Source of the DNA: Psychrobacter urativorans
Lineage (GTDB): Bacteria; Pseudomonadota; Gammaproteobacteria; Pseudomonadales; Moraxellaceae
Length of the DNA stretch: 64,000 nt
Reading direction: 5' to 3'
Assembly (NCBI RefSeq): GCF_001298525.1
Contig: NZ_CP012678.1
Location: 496,001-560,000, forward strand
Shown here: positions 28,433 through 37,339 of the stretch, one piece after another
How positions within the stretch are numbered: position 1 is the stretch's first letter
How the letters are laid out: each line of letters starts with the position of its first letter
Position numbers and translations under genes: made by a program
The notes under the pieces: model-generated
What the model was told of the DNA's origin: nothing
The model's database searches: none
The model's input: the letters and a program-made list of their open reading frames with translations, nothing else

Positions 28433-30394
28433 TTAACCAATATGTCGACTACCCGCTTTAATGGTCTGTTGTCGGGCGCGTTTACCTTGACCAAAGGCTT
28501 GGGTAATCCGGTCAATGATAATTGCCACAATGACAATCGCTGTGCCCGCCTGTAGACCTTGACCAATATTCAGGGTTTGAATAGATTGCAATACGTCCTC
28601 GCCAAGCCCCGGCGCACCAATCATAGACGCTAGAACCACCATCGCCAACGACATCATCACTGCCTGATTGATACCCGCCATAATACTAGGCAAGGCTTGC
28701 GGCAGTTTAATCCAAATGAGTAATTGCCAATGCGTGCTACCGAATGAGCGTCCTGCTTCCACCATTTCGTGATTAACTTGGGTAATCCCTAACGTGGTTA
28801 AGCGAATCAGTGGTGGCAAGGCATAAATGACGGTAGCAAATAACGCGGGTACTTTACCAATGCCAAACAGCATCAGCACGGGTATCAAGTAGACAAAACT
28901 GGGCATCGTCTGCATCACATCCAGTATGGGTGTGATAATTTTGCGCAGCACCTTACTGCCTGACATGGCGATACCAATCGGAATACCGATAACTACCGTA
29001 ACCAATACTGACACAATTAACAGCGCCAACGTATCAATCAGCGCGCTCCAAAGCCCGAATGAACCAATCAAAAATAACCCAACGCCACAAGCCAATGCAA
29101 ACCATATTTTACGCACGCCAAACCATGCCAAGATAGTAACCAGCGCAATGATTAACCACGGTGGAATAATCGTTAATAAACGCTCAAGAGGCAATAATAA
29201 ATAGGTTAAAGCCACATGGCTGATACTACGAAAAACATCACCATAATTTTTGACAAGACTTGCGAGAGACTTATTCAGTGGGGTTTCAAGCGACCACGAA
29301 GGAAAACTTGATGACCATCCTAATATAGTGTCAGTTGGTGACTTTGATGCGGTGGTATTAAGCGGAGAACTAACACTGCTATTACTGGTGCTATCTGATC
29401 CTAAACGAATACCTAAAGCAGCAGCGAGCTTATCGGCTGCCGTATCAGATATCCACGCTTGCCAAACATTGGGATTATCACGTAAAAATTCCAATGCTTG
29501 CTCATCGCCACTGCGCTTATTTTCACTCATTGCCAAGATAGCCCCATTCAGCGCATCAGGCGTAAATTGTACTTTTTTAAAGGCAGCAGAGACTTCAGGA
29601 TTGTTGCTTATAAATGGCGTTGACACGGCAATACCTAATGGTGAGACAGGAAAGCCAGAAACACAGTTGGCACTGCCGTCCGCCTTTAATAAGTCTTGCC
29701 AGCACGCATCATCATAAGCAGGAAATTCTAGCGGGGCAAAGTCGTATTTAGCGATTAACCCTGTTGGCTGCCAGTAATAAAACAATAACGGCTTTCGCTG
29801 CTCAAATGCCGATGCAATCTCAGCATCTAAAGCTGCGCCTGTACCGGGACGGACATTATTAAAGGTAGTACCAAGACCCGTATTTTTAAGTAAGCGCGTA
29901 TTAAATACCTCACACGCCCAACCCGATGGACAATTCATAAACCGTGATTTTTTTGGGTCTTCAGGGTCTTTAAATAGATGCGCATATTTTGGTAAATCTT
30001 GATAGCGACGTAACCCGGGATTGTCTTCTATCACATATTTGGGTACATACCAGCCTTGGGTCGCACCGCCTTTAAGCGTGTCGCCAATTACCATCACTTT
30101 TTTATCTTTGATGGCTTGCTCCATGATAGGCGAGCGCCCAACCCACTGCTCACCAATAACTTGAATATCGTTTTGTGATAATGCCGTTTCAAGCGCTGGA
30201 CCTGCGCCTGGCACCTCTTCAATCTGACAACCGTAGCCTTTTTCAGCAATGTACTTGAGCACGCCAGTGGTGAATTGACCGCTCTCCCAAGTCAATGCGC
30301 CAAATTTAATCGGATTATCACACGCCGCTGATGCAGATACCGGCAGCAACCACGAACTCAATAGCAGTAAACTTAACGCAACCCATTGGCGCAT
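28433..30394 (-). CDS. Fused substrate-binding protein and permease of a glycine betaine/choline-type ABC transporter
   Basis: One 653-residue polypeptide joins the periplasmic binding protein and the membrane permease. A signal peptide (about residues 1-23, cleavage after ASA) leads into an OpuAC/ProX-type domain: IKFGALTWESGQFTTGVLKYIAEK, a PG.GPALE segment and aromatic residues (VGEQW, FYYWQPTGLI) of the kind that cage quaternary amines. A Ser/Thr/Asn-rich linker follows at about 335-365. The permease half (about 385-640) has the ProW-type motif GIPIGIAMSGSKVL, MQTMPSFVYLIPVLMLFGIGKVPA and the EAA loop EAGRSFGSTHWQLLIWIKLPQALPSIMAGINQ. Substrate specificity is inferred from the family only. 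Start ATG 30394. Confidence 0.9.
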   Translation of the reverse strand: MRQWVALSLLLLSSWLLPVSASAACDNPIKFGALTWESGQFTTGVLKYIAEKGYGCQIEEVPGAGPALETALSQNDIQVIGEQWVGRSPIMEQAIKDKKVMVIGDTLKGGATQGWYVPKYVIEDNPGLRRYQDLPKYAHLFKDPEDPKKSRFMNCPSGWACEVFNTRLLKNTGLGTTFNNVRPGTGAALDAEIASAFEQRKPLLFYYWQPTGLIAKYDFAPLEFPAYDDACWQDLLKADGSANCVSGFPVSPLGIAVSTPFISNNPEVSAAFKKVQFTPDALNGAILAMSENKRSGDEQALEFLRDNPNVWQAWISDTAADKLAAALGIRLGSDSTSNSSVSSPLNTTASKSPTDTILGWSSSFPSWSLETPLNKSLASLVKNYGDVFRSISHVALTYLLLPLERLLTIIPPWLIIALVTILAWFGVRKIWFALACGVGLFLIGSFGLWSALIDTLALLIVSVLVTVVIGIPIGIAMSGSKVLRKIITPILDVMQTMPSFVYLIPVLMLFGIGKVPALFATVIYALPPLIRLTTLGITQVNHEMVEAGRSFGSTHWQLLIWIKLPQALPSIMAGINQAVMMSLAMVVLASMIGAPGLGEDVLQSIQTLNIGQGLQAGTAIVIVAIIIDRITQAFGQGKRARQQTIKAGSRHIG

Positions 30395-30534
30395 GGCATA
30401 TCCTATTTATCGTTATTTTTATAAAAATAATAATAATGCAAAATAAAACAGCAAACACATATTCATTCTAACTATCGTTTAACTTTGCTGAGAAATACAG
30501 TGATTTATAGTTTTAATAACAAAAGTTTACTCAT

Positions 30535-30567
30535 AAAAAATAGCGCCTATTATCATAAGCGCTATTT
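30535..30567 (-). terminator. Terminator after the aldehyde dehydrogenase gene
   Basis: AAATAGCGC (30538-30546) and GCGCTATTT (30559-30567) form a 9-base perfect stem, followed on the minus strand by a T-run. It lies about 90 bases after the aldehyde dehydrogenase stop and before the transporter gene. Confidence 0.75.
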
Positions 30568-30654
30568 AAATAAGTGGTTTGAATAAGCTTTTTAGATGAA
30601 AAGTGATAACTAGCTAAGCTTTTAATTTAATAGCTTGAGGGTTTAATAGTTCAA

Positions 30655-32130
30655 TTATTTTAAAAACAACGCCATAGCCTTTTTAAACAAGTCGCCATAA
30701 GGCGGTAATAATAAATTCAGACCATTGAGCTTAGATTGTACAAAAACGGGTTTAAGATGACTAAAACGCTCAAAGCCCGCTTTACCATGATACGCACCCA
30801 TGCCTGAATGTCCAACCCCACCAAAGGGCAAGTCATGCTGTGCCACATGAATGATGACGTCATTGACACACACACCACCTGATACCGTGCGCGTACGTAC
30901 CTGTTCGATATCATAGTCATTATTGCCAAACACATATAAAGCCAGTGGTCGCGGTCGGGCATTGATGAAATGAATGGCATCATCAAGCGTGTCATAATGT
31001 ATCAAGGGTAAAATAGGCGCAAAAATCTCATTTTGCATTAAATCGCTGTCAGGCGCAGGCTCAGTAACAACAATGGGCAACATCAAGCGCGTTTCAGCAT
31101 TTGCCTCCCTATCAGTCAGCGCATGTACACTATTTTCTGGTAATGCTTGTAGATAGCGTTGCACGCGCTTAAATTGTCCATCATTAATAATATGACTATA
31201 ATCTGGATTATGAGCAATATTAGGATAATGCTCTTTCATCCACGCGGTCGCCAAGCTAATAAAGCGCAAATGATATTGGCGTGGAATAAGGACATAATCA
31301 GGCGCGATACAAGTCTGACCCGCGTTCAGAGTTTTGCCCATCATAATTCGATTGACTGCACTTTCTAAATTGGCGTCGTCGAGCACAATCACCGGTGACT
31401 TGCCGCCCAGCTCAAGCGTAACAGGCGTTAAATTCGGTGCCGCTGCCGCCATGACTTTTTTACCAACTGCGGTTGAGCCCGTATAAAGTAAGTGGTCAAA
31501 AGGTAGTTTGCTAAAGGCTTCCGCTATATCGACCTCGCCGAGCACCACGCACACCATATCTGCTGAAAAATAATGAGCGATGGCTGTAGCAAAAGCTTGT
31601 GCAAATTGCGGTGCTGCCTCGCTCATTTTAATCATCACCCGATTGCCTGCCGTTAACGCATCAATCATCGGTCCTATCGCCAAATATAACGGATAGTTCC
31701 ATGGCACCATAATACCCACCACGCCTAAAGGCTGCGGCTGAATTTCATTATGCGCTGGTCGATAAAGCGCGGATATAGAAGCGCGGCGGGTTTTCATCCA
31801 TGACTTACCATGCTTTTTGGCATGCGTAATCCCCGTAAAACTTGGGAACAATTCGGCAAACTGCGTCTCTGACACACTACGGTGCCCAAAGTCCGTACTA
31901 ATGGCTTTCGCAAGACTATTTTGATTGTCACTTAACATCGCTTCTAAACTGTCTAATTGCGTCTCACGGGTCGCCCAATCCAATATTGGCTTGGTACGGC
32001 TAAGCTTTTGCAAACGTAAAAATTGCGCTTGTAGCTGCTCAGTGGTGGTAATAATCGTTATCGCAATGTCATGAATGCTCGAAGTTTGATTACTGTCGTG
32101 TAGATTGTCGTTTAAATTATGGTCAGTCAT
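30655..32130 (-). CDS. Aldehyde dehydrogenase, coniferyl-aldehyde-dehydrogenase-like
   Basis: A class 3-type NAD(P)+-dependent aldehyde dehydrogenase of 491 residues. It has GVVGIMVPWNYPLYLAIGPMIDALTAGNRVMIKMSE, the cofactor motif YTGSTAVGKKVM, the catalytic Glu in VTLELGGKSP, the nucleophile Cys in NAGQTCIAPDY and NEIFAPILPLI. The closest annotated branch is CalB-type coniferyl aldehyde dehydrogenase; the real substrate may be any aromatic or aliphatic aldehyde. An AAGGATGAG box precedes the ATG at 32130. It is not in an operon with the osmolyte transporter, which is separated by a terminator. A role in betaine aldehyde oxidation is therefore not supported. Confidence 0.9.
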   Translation of the reverse strand: MTDHNLNDNLHDSNQTSSIHDIAITIITTTEQLQAQFLRLQKLSRTKPILDWATRETQLDSLEAMLSDNQNSLAKAISTDFGHRSVSETQFAELFPSFTGITHAKKHGKSWMKTRRASISALYRPAHNEIQPQPLGVVGIMVPWNYPLYLAIGPMIDALTAGNRVMIKMSEAAPQFAQAFATAIAHYFSADMVCVVLGEVDIAEAFSKLPFDHLLYTGSTAVGKKVMAAAAPNLTPVTLELGGKSPVIVLDDANLESAVNRIMMGKTLNAGQTCIAPDYVLIPRQYHLRFISLATAWMKEHYPNIAHNPDYSHIINDGQFKRVQRYLQALPENSVHALTDREANAETRLMLPIVVTEPAPDSDLMQNEIFAPILPLIHYDTLDDAIHFINARPRPLALYVFGNNDYDIEQVRTRTVSGGVCVNDVIIHVAQHDLPFGGVGHSGMGAYHGKAGFERFSHLKPVFVQSKLNGLNLLLPPYGDLFKKAMALFLK

Positions 32131-32533
32131 AGCTCATCCTTATCGTACCTCTAAAACCAAAATGCTGTTATTTCATTAACATATTATTTTTAGCATCAGG
32201 CGTTAGACGTCAATTTTTATTAACATAAATTAGAGTGATATCGATTCTTTGCCAGTCAATGTAGCGTATTGATTGATGAATGAAAAGCAGGTTTAACGTA
32301 CTGGTAGGTTTGTAAAACGTTAAAAAGGTAACGAGACTGCTATTTCAAACAACATTTTAACTCAGGTTTTTAGCCTTATTAACGCTTGGGTACTCAACTT
32401 AAAAACTGCTACACTTAATCATAACTAGCTACACTTGATCATAACTAATAGTCACCATCACTAGATACTAACCTCGTTTATCATTAAGAACCATTTATCC
32501 CACACCTCTATAAAATAAGAAGTTACCACACTC
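32131..32533. other. Divergent intergenic region between the aldehyde dehydrogenase gene and lipB
   Basis: 403 bases holding two divergent promoter regions and a 20-base direct repeat at 32408-32447. No gene seen. Confidence 0.6.
32408..32447. repeat. 20-base tandem repeat upstream of lipB
   Basis: GCTACACTTAATCATAACTA (32408-32427) is directly followed by a copy with one change (A to G at the tenth base, 32437). It lies about 87 bases before the lipB start. Confidence 0.85.
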
Positions 32534-33370
32534 ATGACTCAACACATCAGTGACACTGTGATAAGTAAAACCCTCATCAGTAAAGCGCTAATCGCTGCCG
32601 ACTACAACCCAACTCATGATGCCATGCTACAGCGCACCCTTGAGCGTATTGCCCTTAAAAAAGAGCAAGGACTGCGGACGCCTGACGAGCTATGGATTGT
32701 CGATCATAATGATGTATATACCCTTGGGCAAGCAGGTAAAGAAGAGCATATCTTACGGCAGACCACAACGCCGATTATTAAGACCGATCGCGGTGGACAA
32801 GTCACTTGGCACGGTCATGGGCAATTGGTTATTTATTGGCTGTTTGATTTGCATAGCTTGGGCTGGAGTGTGCGTCATTTGGTTTCTCATGCTGAGCAAG
32901 CCATTGAAGATGTGGTTAATGATTGCTTAAAAAACCATCCGTTAGCTACGACGACCAATATCAGCGCCCATGCGCGCCGTGATGCGCCCGGTGTCTATTT
33001 ATATGCCAATTATGCTGACATTATTGACAATAACGATATTGCCAATAACGACATTGATAAAAATGCTAACGAGCCAAATGATGACGCCATCATGATTGGT
33101 AAAATTGCCTCATTAGGTTTTAAAATTAAGCACGGCTTTAGCTATCATGGCATCGCGCTTAATATCGATTGTGATTTAGCTGCCTTTAATGCCATCAACC
33201 CGTGTGGCTATGCCGGTATGCAAATGCTGCGGTTATCCGACTTTACCGCAATGAGTGCCCAACTTGCTGATGCTTTAAATTATGAGCAAGTTACGCAAAA
33301 GCTGATTGATAATATTGCTCAGCGCCATGGAGGCTTGATTGAGCTACGCGCGATTGCGCCAAAATCGTAA
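32534..33370 (+). CDS. lipB: Octanoyl-[acyl-carrier-protein]:protein octanoyltransferase with an Asn/Asp insertion
   Basis: LipB moves octanoyl groups from acyl carrier protein onto lipoyl domains in lipoic acid synthesis. The 278-residue protein has LWIVDHNDVYTLGQAGKEEHIL, TDRGGQVTWHGHGQLVIYWLFDL, the catalytic Lys in IGKIASLGFKI, SYHGIALNIDCDLAAFNAINPCG with the catalytic Cys, and the C-terminal LIDNIAQ.. segment. E. coli LipB is 213 residues. The surplus is an N-terminal stretch plus an Asn/Asp-rich insertion at about residues 162-189 built from 15-base repeats (33023-33067), just before the GKIAS motif. Confidence 0.95.
   Translation: MTQHISDTVISKTLISKALIAADYNPTHDAMLQRTLERIALKKEQGLRTPDELWIVDHNDVYTLGQAGKEEHILRQTTTPIIKTDRGGQVTWHGHGQLVIYWLFDLHSLGWSVRHLVSHAEQAIEDVVNDCLKNHPLATTTNISAHARRDAPGVYLYANYADIIDNNDIANNDIDKNANEPNDDAIMIGKIASLGFKIKHGFSYHGIALNIDCDLAAFNAINPCGYAGMQMLRLSDFTAMSAQLADALNYEQVTQKLIDNIAQRHGGLIELRAIAPKS
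33023..33067. repeat. 15-base repeats inside lipB
   Basis: Three related 15-base units (33023-33037, 33038-33052, 33053-33067) encode I-[DA]-N-N-D-like pentapeptides in the lipB insertion; the third is degenerate. Confidence 0.65.
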
Positions 33371-33500
33371 CCGCAATTTATAATAAAATATGTCTAGAAT
33401 CTGACTGAAATTTAAATTGTCACGTACAATCGTTTGTCTATTTGCGCATAATATCGTGCGCGCTTAGACTTAAGCATTGCGAGAAAAAAACATTTAAACT

Positions 33501-33509
33501 TGCTATACT
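33501..33509 (+). promoter_or_regulatory. Candidate extended -10 promoter of ppa
   Basis: TGCTATACT is an extended -10 element (TGn plus TATACT) about 100 bases upstream of the ppa start. No good -35 box at the usual distance, which is acceptable for this promoter type. Confidence 0.45.
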
Positions 33510-33607
33510 CGCACTCGGTACAAATTAGGCGCCACAATTATCGTAGCGCGCCAGCATATCCCTTTTATCGTTGAAGTATTCATAACAAAAGTACATTGGA
33601 GCACTTT

Positions 33608-34138
33608 ATGGCAGATTTTAATAAAATTTTAGACGCAGGCGATGTTGATGGCGGCATCATTAACGTGGTTGTTGAAATCCCAACCGGTAGCAGCCATAAA
33701 ATCGAATGGAATCGCGACTTAGCCGTATTTGAGCTTGACCGTATTGACCCACAGATTTTTGCTAAGCCTTGCAACTATGGTTTTATTCCACAAACTCTTG
33801 ACGAAGATGGCGACGAATTAGACGCGCTAATCATCACAGAACAGCCTTTGCCAACGGGTATCTTTTTAAAAGCCAAAGTGATCGGCGTCATGAAATTCGT
33901 TGATGATGGCGAAATCGATGATAAAATCGTTGTCGTACCAGCTGACGACCGTGATACGGGCAATGCTTACAACAGCCTAGAAGACTTGCCAAAACAGCTT
34001 ATCAATCAGTTACAGTTCCACTTTAGCCACTATAAAGACTTGAAAAAAGCAGGCACGACTGTGGTTGAATCATGGGGCGATGTTACAGAAGCTAAAGCAG
34101 TCATTCATGAATCTATCCAACGTTGGAAAGATAAATAA
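33608..34138 (+). CDS. ppa: Inorganic pyrophosphatase
   Basis: Ppa hydrolyses pyrophosphate to drive biosynthetic reactions. The 176-residue cytoplasmic enzyme matches family I: SSHKIEWNRDLAVFELDRI, CNYGFIPQTLDEDGDELDALI with the metal-binding Asp set, and FHFSHYKDLKK near the C terminus. A TTGGAG box precedes the ATG at 33608. A terminator follows at 34189. Confidence 0.97.
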   Translation: MADFNKILDAGDVDGGIINVVVEIPTGSSHKIEWNRDLAVFELDRIDPQIFAKPCNYGFIPQTLDEDGDELDALIITEQPLPTGIFLKAKVIGVMKFVDDGEIDDKIVVVPADDRDTGNAYNSLEDLPKQLINQLQFHFSHYKDLKKAGTTVVESWGDVTEAKAVIHESIQRWKDK

Positions 34139-34188
34139 GCCATTTCTTTTATAAGACTTTACGTTTTAAGAAAAAACATGATTTGATT

Positions 34189-34223
34189 TACTGCAACCAT
34201 TAACATGGTTGCGGTATTTTTTT
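34189..34223 (+). terminator. Terminator of ppa
   Basis: TACTGCAACCA (34189-34199) and TGGTTGCGGTA (34206-34216) form an 11-base stem with one T-G wobble, a six-base loop and a T-run to 34223. Confidence 0.88.
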
Positions 34224-34247
34224 GCGTCAATAAGGGATATATAAAGT

Positions 34248-34256
34248 TGCTATAAT
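34248..34256 (+). promoter_or_regulatory. Extended -10 promoter of the small L12-like membrane protein gene
   Basis: TGCTATAAT is a consensus extended -10. Transcription would start near 34263, giving a leader of about 30 bases with an AAGGAT ribosome site before ATG 34294. This rules out the upstream in-frame ATG at 34255, which overlaps the -10 box. Confidence 0.65.
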
Positions 34257-34293
34257 GACTTATCTCATAAATACGTCTCCGATAAGGATAGCC

Positions 34294-34758
34294 ATGTTTA
34301 ACTCTGATCCCAACTCAAAATTTGTTAAGGTCAAACTGCCAAAAACGGTCATTATGATGATTGAAAAAGGCAATATCGTGCTGGCAATCAAAACCCTAGC
34401 GGCAGACGAAAATATCAGTATGGATGTCGCCAAAGAACGTATCGACGCTTATGAGGCTGAATTTAAGGCTAAGCAGCAACAAAAACTCAATGCTATCGCC
34501 AATAAGCAAGGCATTCCGACAGAAGCGCTAACGTTTGATGGAGAACAAGCTCGCGAAGATATACCAGTGTTAATCAAAGACCATGTAAAATCTACCCCGG
34601 ATCAACAGAGCTTTAAAACCTTACAGCGTGGACTTGATAGTAAGCTTAATGAATTAGCCTATAACAAACCGCTCGTTCCTTATTGGCTGAAGCGGATTTT
34701 TGTGATTATTATCATTATGGCAGGATTATTTTGGATTCTGTGGCGTGTATTTGGCTAG
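34294..34758 (+). CDS. Tail-anchored small protein with a possible L7/L12 C-terminal-like segment
   Basis: A 154-residue protein with a soluble N-terminal part and one C-terminal membrane helix (RIFVIIIIMAGLFWILWRVFG, about 133-153), so it is probably anchored in the inner membrane by its tail. The segment VIMMIEKGNIVLAIKTLAADENISMDVAKERIDAYE resembles the pattern (I..GkkI.AIK.LRe.tgl.LkEAK..V) of the ribosomal protein bL12 C-terminal fold found in other small membrane proteins; this is my inference from pattern only. The function is unknown. The start is fixed by the promoter at 34248 and the AAGGATAG box. It lies 51 bases before the DUF1622 gene. Confidence 0.72.
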   Translation: MFNSDPNSKFVKVKLPKTVIMMIEKGNIVLAIKTLAADENISMDVAKERIDAYEAEFKAKQQQKLNAIANKQGIPTEALTFDGEQAREDIPVLIKDHVKSTPDQQSFKTLQRGLDSKLNELAYNKPLVPYWLKRIFVIIIIMAGLFWILWRVFG

Positions 34759-34809
34759 CGGTTTATCGTATCAGCATAATGACTTAACTTTATTATTAGG
34801 AAGCCTATT

Positions 34810-35199
34810 TTGATAGCCTCTTTAGTTAATTATATTAATCTAATCGCTAGAGTTGTCGAATTTACCGGCGTACTGATTATGTTTTTAGGGCTGCTATTTG
34901 CCTTATACAAAGCTATTTTATCAATACGAAATTTCACCCATGGCGTTTACGTAGAAATCAGACAGGCAGTTGGACGCTCTATATTATTAGGGCTTGAGGT
35001 ACTCATTGCTGCTGACATTATGGCAACCGTAGTAACAAAACCTACATTAAATAGCGTATTGGTACTGGGCTTTATTGTTCTTATTCGTACTTTTTTAAGC
35101 CTATCATTACAAGTTGAATTAGAAGGTCGCTTTCCGTGGCAAAAAAAGCTTATTACACCAGAACAAAAGCCACCCACGACCCCTATCAATCCTTCTTAA
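34810..35199 (+). CDS. DUF1622-family membrane protein
   Basis: A 129-residue integral membrane protein with three hydrophobic segments. The pattern VEFTGVLIMFLGLLFALYKA and LGLEVLIAADIMATVVTKPTLNSVLVLGFIVLIRTFLSLSLQVELEGRFPWQ is that of DUF1622, a widespread family with no assigned role. The start is a TTG at 34810 preceded by TTAGGAAG. It probably shares a transcript with the preceding tail-anchored protein and converges on the SDR gene 20 bases away. Confidence 0.88.
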   Translation: MIASLVNYINLIARVVEFTGVLIMFLGLLFALYKAILSIRNFTHGVYVEIRQAVGRSILLGLEVLIAADIMATVVTKPTLNSVLVLGFIVLIRTFLSLSLQVELEGRFPWQKKLITPEQKPPTTPINPS

Positions 35200-35219
35200 T
35201 CAGCTGACTTCAGACGCTT

Positions 35220-36107
35220 TTAATGTAGTTCACCAGGAATAATTCTTGCAAAGGCGCGCTGAGCTAAGTTTGGTTTAGAGTCAGTAGTTTGCGCTGCCGT
35301 TGAACTTGGGAAAATACGATAGCCAATAGATTGCACACTGACGTTGAATGCTGGTACTAACGAATAGCTTGCTGAGGCAAATTTACCCATATTACTGGCA
35401 ATACTATTTGGTTTTTCCACGATTGCTTTTGCCACCATTAATGCGGCTTCGTCTGGCATGAGCGCGGGCATATAACGATATAGCTTGGTTGGGGCAATCA
35501 TAGGCGTGCGTACCAATGGCATAAAAATATTGGTCACTTTAATATTATTACCCTTCACTTCAGCCGCCAAGCAGCGACTAAACGCATCCAATGCCGATTT
35601 TGATGCCACATAGGCGGCAAAACGAGGACTATTTGCTAAGACACCAATGGATGAAATATTGATGATTTGTCCTGATTTTCTAGCAATCATGGTGGGCAAA
35701 AATCCCAAAATAGTTTTGACCGCGCCAAAATAATTAATATCCATCGTGCGCTCAAAGTCGTGAAAGCGGTTGACAGATTCATGAACTGAGCGCCGAATCG
35801 AACGACCGGCATTATTTATCAGTACGTCAATATGATCGAAATCGGCAATAATTTGTGTGGTTGTTTTTTCAATGTTATCCATATCCGTTAAGTCACAAGG
35901 ATAGTAGCTTGCCTTGCAGCCTTTCGCCTCAATGGCTTCTTTGACGACTTTTAATTTTTCTTCAGTGCGTGCCAACAAAATGACATGCGCGCCACATTCA
36001 CTGAGTAAATATGCCGTACGCTCGCCGATGCCGCTTGATGCCCCTGTAATCAGGATATTTTTGCCGTTAACTGCTTTAGTAATTGCTGCTTTTGTAGGAT
36101 TAGCCAT
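35220..36107 (-). CDS. SDR-family NAD(P)-dependent oxidoreductase
   Basis: A 295-residue classical short-chain dehydrogenase. It has the cofactor motif LITGASSGIGERTAYLL (about 19-35), LINNAGRS, the catalytic Ser and YVASK motif (Tyr-x-x-x-Lys in YVASKSALDAFSRC), and PLVRTPMIAPT. The C-terminal extension after about residue 230 (VEKPNSIASNMGKFASASYSLVPAF) is typical of the branch often fused to or near fatty acyl-CoA reductases, but no partner is present here. Substrate not determinable. The start ATG 36107 has an AAGGGCG box. Confidence 0.9.
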   Translation of the reverse strand: MANPTKAAITKAVNGKNILITGASSGIGERTAYLLSECGAHVILLARTEEKLKVVKEAIEAKGCKASYYPCDLTDMDNIEKTTTQIIADFDHIDVLINNAGRSIRRSVHESVNRFHDFERTMDINYFGAVKTILGFLPTMIARKSGQIINISSIGVLANSPRFAAYVASKSALDAFSRCLAAEVKGNNIKVTNIFMPLVRTPMIAPTKLYRYMPALMPDEAALMVAKAIVEKPNSIASNMGKFASASYSLVPAFNVSVQSIGYRIFPSSTAAQTTDSKPNLAQRAFARIIPGELH

Positions 36108-36295
36108 AAAACGCCCTTGTTATTTATCATTGTTTATCATCATTATTTCTAATACTGTTATTAATTTTTAGTACAATTGTTGGATATTGCTATTCAATTT
36201 TAATATAGCAAAAATCTATGCTCTGTACTTAGGTAAATAAGGAGTAAATAAACAGTAAAGCTAGATTTTATGACGATAACTAGAAAATTCAGGTG

Positions 36296-37339
36296 TTATT
36301 CATGAGCGGTCAAGAAAGTATCAACGACGCGAAATTGACCAGCGGTGCTTTCTTCACCATACATGGCTTGGCGAAAGGCGTTAGAGTTGGGAATGCCTGT
36401 GGTATACCACGCGATATGCTTACGGGCGATACGACAGCCAGAATATTCACCATAAAATGCATATAACTCTTGCAGATGGGCTAAAACAATTTCTTTGATT
36501 TCACTAACCGTTGGCGCAGGCAATGTCTCACCAGTCTGCAAAAAATGTCTAATATCTCGAAATAACCACGGTTGCCCTTGTGCCGCACGCCCTATCATTA
36601 CCGCATCACAGCCAGTCAACTCATAGACGCGTTGAGCTTTTTGTGCGCTATCAATATCGCCATTGGCAATCACAGGAATGTTAACGCTTTCTTTGACTTC
36701 TCGAATTAAGTCGTATCGAGCATCGCCCGTATACATATCTTCGCGGGTACGCCCGTGAATGGCAATCGCGGCAATACCTGCTTGCTCAGCCCGACGCGCA
36801 ATACGCAAAATATTCTCACGACCGTTCTCATAACCTAAGCGTGTCTTTAAAGTTACTGGCACATCGACCGCATTGACGGCAGTATCAAGCAGACGCGCTA
36901 CCAAATCTTCATCTTGGAGCAAGGCTGAACCTGCCAGTTTACGGCAGACTTTTTTTACTGGACAGCCCATATTAATATCAATAATTTGCGCGCCATTATC
37001 AATCTGAAAACGGGCGGCTTCGGCGAGTTTATCTGGCTCAGCGCCTGCTATTTGTGCAGAAATAGGCGCGATTTCATTATCAAAATTGGCGCGATATAAA
37101 GATTTTTTGCGCGCATACAAAGCGGTATCCGCAATGATCATCTCACTGACCGCGTGACCGGCGCCAAAGGATTTGCATAACCTACGAAATGGATTGTCAG
37201 TGACCCCTGCCATTGGTGCAACGATAAGACGGTTTTCAATACTCAAACCGCCTATCATTAATGGCTGTAATAACGGATGAGTACTTTCCGACAAAGATGC
37301 TGGCACAATATCAGCATGCTGAGAAGAATTAATAGACAT
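36296..37339 (-). CDS. dusB: tRNA-dihydrouridine synthase B
   Basis: DusB reduces uridines in the tRNA D-loop using NADPH and FMN. The conserved protein starts at about residue 28 (MIGGLSIENRLIVAPMAGVTDNPFRRLCKSFGAG) and shows the DusB motifs INMGCPVKKVCRKLAGSALLQ with the catalytic Cys, LKTRLGYE, IAIHGRTREDMYTG, VIANGDIDS and VMIGRAAQGQPW. Length 347 versus 321 in E. coli. The annotated ATG at 37339 sits directly after the T-run of an upstream terminator with no room for a ribosome site. An internal ATG at 37258 coincides with the homologous start, so translation may begin there. fis, which often follows dusB, is not present. Confidence 0.94.
   Translation of the reverse strand: MSINSSQHADIVPASLSESTHPLLQPLMIGGLSIENRLIVAPMAGVTDNPFRRLCKSFGAGHAVSEMIIADTALYARKKSLYRANFDNEIAPISAQIAGAEPDKLAEAARFQIDNGAQIIDINMGCPVKKVCRKLAGSALLQDEDLVARLLDTAVNAVDVPVTLKTRLGYENGRENILRIARRAEQAGIAAIAIHGRTREDMYTGDARYDLIREVKESVNIPVIANGDIDSAQKAQRVYELTGCDAVMIGRAAQGQPWLFRDIRHFLQTGETLPAPTVSEIKEIVLAHLQELYAFYGEYSGCRIARKHIAWYTTGIPNSNAFRQAMYGEESTAGQFRVVDTFLTAHE

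Noticed and set aside
30394-32130. Idea that the aldehyde dehydrogenase is a betaine aldehyde dehydrogenase in an osmolyte operon
   Set aside because: The sequence branches with coniferyl-type enzymes, and a terminator separates it from the transporter gene.
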